This document shows, piece by piece, positions 62,420 through 64,000 of a stretch of 64,000 bases of DNA. A model generated the notes under the pieces. The model was not told the origin of the DNA, made no database searches, and was given only the letters and a program-made list of their open reading frames with translations. Positions within the stretch are counted from its first letter, which is position 1. Every line of letters begins with the position of its first letter. Origin of the DNA: Aphanocapsa lilacina HA4352-LM1 (GTDB lineage Bacteria > Cyanobacteriota > Cyanobacteriia > Gloeobacterales > Gloeobacteraceae); the NCBI GenBank assembly GCA_019359725.1, contig JAHHGR010000016.1:1-64000 (forward strand), written 5' to 3'. A program made the translations under genes and the position numbers.

Positions 62420-63772
62420 CTACGAAACCAGCAAACGTGCCAGGCTGGGCAACGCCTCGCCGTAGGTCGGGTGGATGTGGACGGATTGTTCGAGGACTTT
62501 CCAGGTGGAACCTGCCTGCATGTGGGCAAGCAGCCCATGGACGATTTCGGCGGCCTCGTAACCGACCAGGGTCGCCCCCAGGATTTTGTCGGTATCTTCA
62601 TCCACCACCAGCCGGTAAAAGCCCAGGTCGTGCCCCCACTCGATCGCCCGGGCGATCTGGGCCATGGGCAAGGTTACCGAGCGCGCCCGATGGCCCTTAG
62701 CGAGCGCCTGCTCGAGCGTCAGCCCCACCCGCCCGACCTGGGGCTCGGTGTAGACCGCGTAGCCCAGTACCCGGTCGGAGCGGGTGCGCTCCTGGCCACC
62801 CAAGATCGCCTGCAACCGCCGGTGGTCCTCCCAGGAGACGTGGGTGAAGGCGGGCTGGCGGGCCACATCGCCGATGGCGTAGACCCCCGAGGCGGTGGTA
62901 TGAAAGCGCTCGTCGATGATCACGTAGCCCTGCTTGTCGAGGGCGATCCCCGCCGCCGCCGTGTTCAGGGCCGCGGTGTTGGGCGTGCGGCCGGCGGCGG
63001 CGAGCAGGGCCGCGTCTCCGCGCAAAGTCTGCCCGCCTTCGAGGGTGAGCGCACAGACGCCGTCCTGGTAGAGCACCCGGCTGATTTCGCTTTTGAGGTG
63101 CAGGTGGATGCCGTCTCGCTGCAGGGCTTCAGCCAGCACTTCGCCCACTTGCTGCTCCTCGTGGTTAAGGAGGCGCGCGTGGTTGTGGACGATATGCACC
63201 TCGCTACCCAGGCGCGCCAGTCCCTGTCCGAGTTCGAGGCCGATATAGCCGCCCCCCAAAATCAAGGTGCAGTGGGGTAGGGTTTCAAGGTCAAAGATGT
63301 TCAAGTTGGTAAGCAGCGGTAGACCCTCCAGACCGGCAAGTTCCGGAATGGCGGGCGCGGTGCCGGTGTTGATCACTATCAGCGGCGCCTGCACTTCCAT
63401 CCCGCCGCCGGTGACGGTACGGGGGTCCGCGAAGCTTGCCTCGGCGCGCACGATCTGCACCCCCGCCTCGGTGAGCCGCCGCTCGATGCCCTGGCCGAAA
63501 CTGGCGCGAATACCCCGCACCCGCTCCATCACCCGGGCAAAATCGACGGTTACCTCGGCGTGGACACCCAGCGAGGTCGCCAGTCGCGCCCGCCCGGCGG
63601 CGTGGGCGGCGGCAAGGAGCGCCTTCGAGGGCGTGCAGCCGTAGTTGATACAGCTTCCCCCCAGGGCGGCGCGCTCAAAGAGCACCACCTTGCGGCCGCA
63701 ACGGGCCTGGTCCACCGCCAGCGGGACGCCCCCCTGGCCGCTGCCGATGACGATCACATCCGCCTTTTCCAT
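62420..63772 (-). CDS. Pyridine nucleotide-disulfide oxidoreductase (mercuric reductase/lipoamide dehydrogenase-like)
   Basis: 450 residues. FAD motif VIVIGSGQGGVPLA, redox-active Cys pair GGSCINYGCTPSK, NAD motif TLILGGGYIGLELGQGLARLG, FAD-binding AIGDVARQPAFTH, and the C-terminal dimer motif VHIHPTYGEALP with the His-x-x-x-x-E pair. An N-terminal metal-binding domain and the C-terminal Cys pair of true MerA are missing. It could be a mercuric-reductase-like or glutathione-reductase-like enzyme of unknown substrate. Start ATG 63772. Confidence 0.88.
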   Translation of the reverse strand: MEKADVIVIGSGQGGVPLAVDQARCGRKVVLFERAALGGSCINYGCTPSKALLAAAHAAGRARLATSLGVHAEVTVDFARVMERVRGIRASFGQGIERRLTEAGVQIVRAEASFADPRTVTGGGMEVQAPLIVINTGTAPAIPELAGLEGLPLLTNLNIFDLETLPHCTLILGGGYIGLELGQGLARLGSEVHIVHNHARLLNHEEQQVGEVLAEALQRDGIHLHLKSEISRVLYQDGVCALTLEGGQTLRGDAALLAAAGRTPNTAALNTAAAGIALDKQGYVIIDERFHTTASGVYAIGDVARQPAFTHVSWEDHRRLQAILGGQERTRSDRVLGYAVYTEPQVGRVGLTLEQALAKGHRARSVTLPMAQIARAIEWGHDLGFYRLVVDEDTDKILGATLVGYEAAEIVHGLLAHMQAGSTWKVLEQSVHIHPTYGEALPSLARLLVS

Positions 63773-63942
63773 CGCTGTGCCCCCGCGGTTTACCCACAAT
63801 TATTCCGGTTCAGGCACCCATCGGATATGAGCAACGTCCTTGTTCGCCCAAATGCATCCGCCGGGACCGGATAGGCGTACTTATGATGACGACGGTGAAC
63901 CCACCGGTGCCGCCGTGCCCCCCGCGCCCCCAGGAGTGACCC

Positions 63943-64000
63943 ATGCCCCCGTTTGTGCCCGCCTTTCTCTGGCCCGTGCCCATGCAACCGGACCACCTCG
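63943..64000 (+). CDS. Start of a gene cut by the window edge
   Basis: ATG at 63943 with aggag seven bases before. Nineteen residues, PPFVPAFLWPVPMQ, are visible and run off the end. Too short to identify. Confidence 0.35.
   Translation, partial: MPPFVPAFLWPVPMQPDHL

Overview
The window looks like the chromosome of an early-branching, GC-rich cyanobacterium, most likely Gloeobacter. This is inferred from gene content: a high-light-inducible (Hlip) protein, the Ycf35/DUF2997/ferredoxin trio, a cyanobacterial-type carotenoid desaturase, ClpC, and a threonyl-tRNA synthetase lacking the TGS domain. No database search was possible. Core genes (ligA, clpC, rimI, thrC, a gyrA/parC-type gene, larE, thrS, ruvA, nfu, pyrB, pstS) are mixed with accessory blocks that carry transposase debris, truncated genes, frameshifts and orphan fragments.

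Layout. 0-6.6 kb: IS982 remnant, Uma2 nuclease, ligA, a DUF1361 membrane protein, then two minus-strand genes sharing an ankyrin N-terminus. The larger continues into a toxin-like domain and a glycine-zipper tail whose last part is frameshifted. An orphan DnaK N-terminal fragment follows. 6.7-12.1 kb: small membrane protein, clpC, rimI, thrC coupled to a MoaD/ThiS-like sulfur carrier. 12.3-15.1 kb: AT-richer patch with a broken and an intact prepilin-like gene, a PEP-CTERM beta-propeller protein and an NTF2-like stub. 15.1-20.4 kb: a CBS-histidine kinase-RCK_C hybrid, then a tryptophan-2,3-dioxygenase-family gene divergent from a ThDP 2-keto-acid decarboxylase, then an Hlip. 20.4-26 kb: minus-strand TonB receptor, ECF transporter (S, T, fused ATPases) and a methyltransferase, probably one uptake locus for an unknown nutrient. 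26-33.5 kb: type IIA topoisomerase A subunit behind a palindromic operator-like site, epimerase, PHP phosphoesterase, larE, small proteins, a HAD phosphatase and a methyltransferase pseudogene.

34-39.6 kb: a remnant conjugation-type cluster (VirD4/TraD, two exported proteins, VirB10/TraB, VirB8/TraE-like) on one strand beside tRNA-Asn(GUU), with an orphan CopG antitoxin at the far side. 39.8-50.2 kb: CsoR-type sensor, pstS, and a metal-efflux island (BlaI repressor, M56 BlaR1-like protease, TolC, adaptor, HME-RND pump, two periplasmic YtkA/FixH-like proteins), with a perfect inverted repeat at the TolC promoter. 50.3-64 kb: ankyrin pseudogene, thrS, CPBP protease-ruvA, DUF2997-ycf35-ferredoxin, TPR protein, renalase-like oxidoreductase, nfu, pyrB, crtD-like desaturase, two secreted Pro-rich proteins, an ABC-2 permease and a pyridine-nucleotide disulfide oxidoreductase.

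The best candidate for an undescribed system is the ankyrin/toxin-like pair at 4.46-6.29 kb. A possible second is the CBS-kinase-RCK_C protein at 15.1-17.2 kb.
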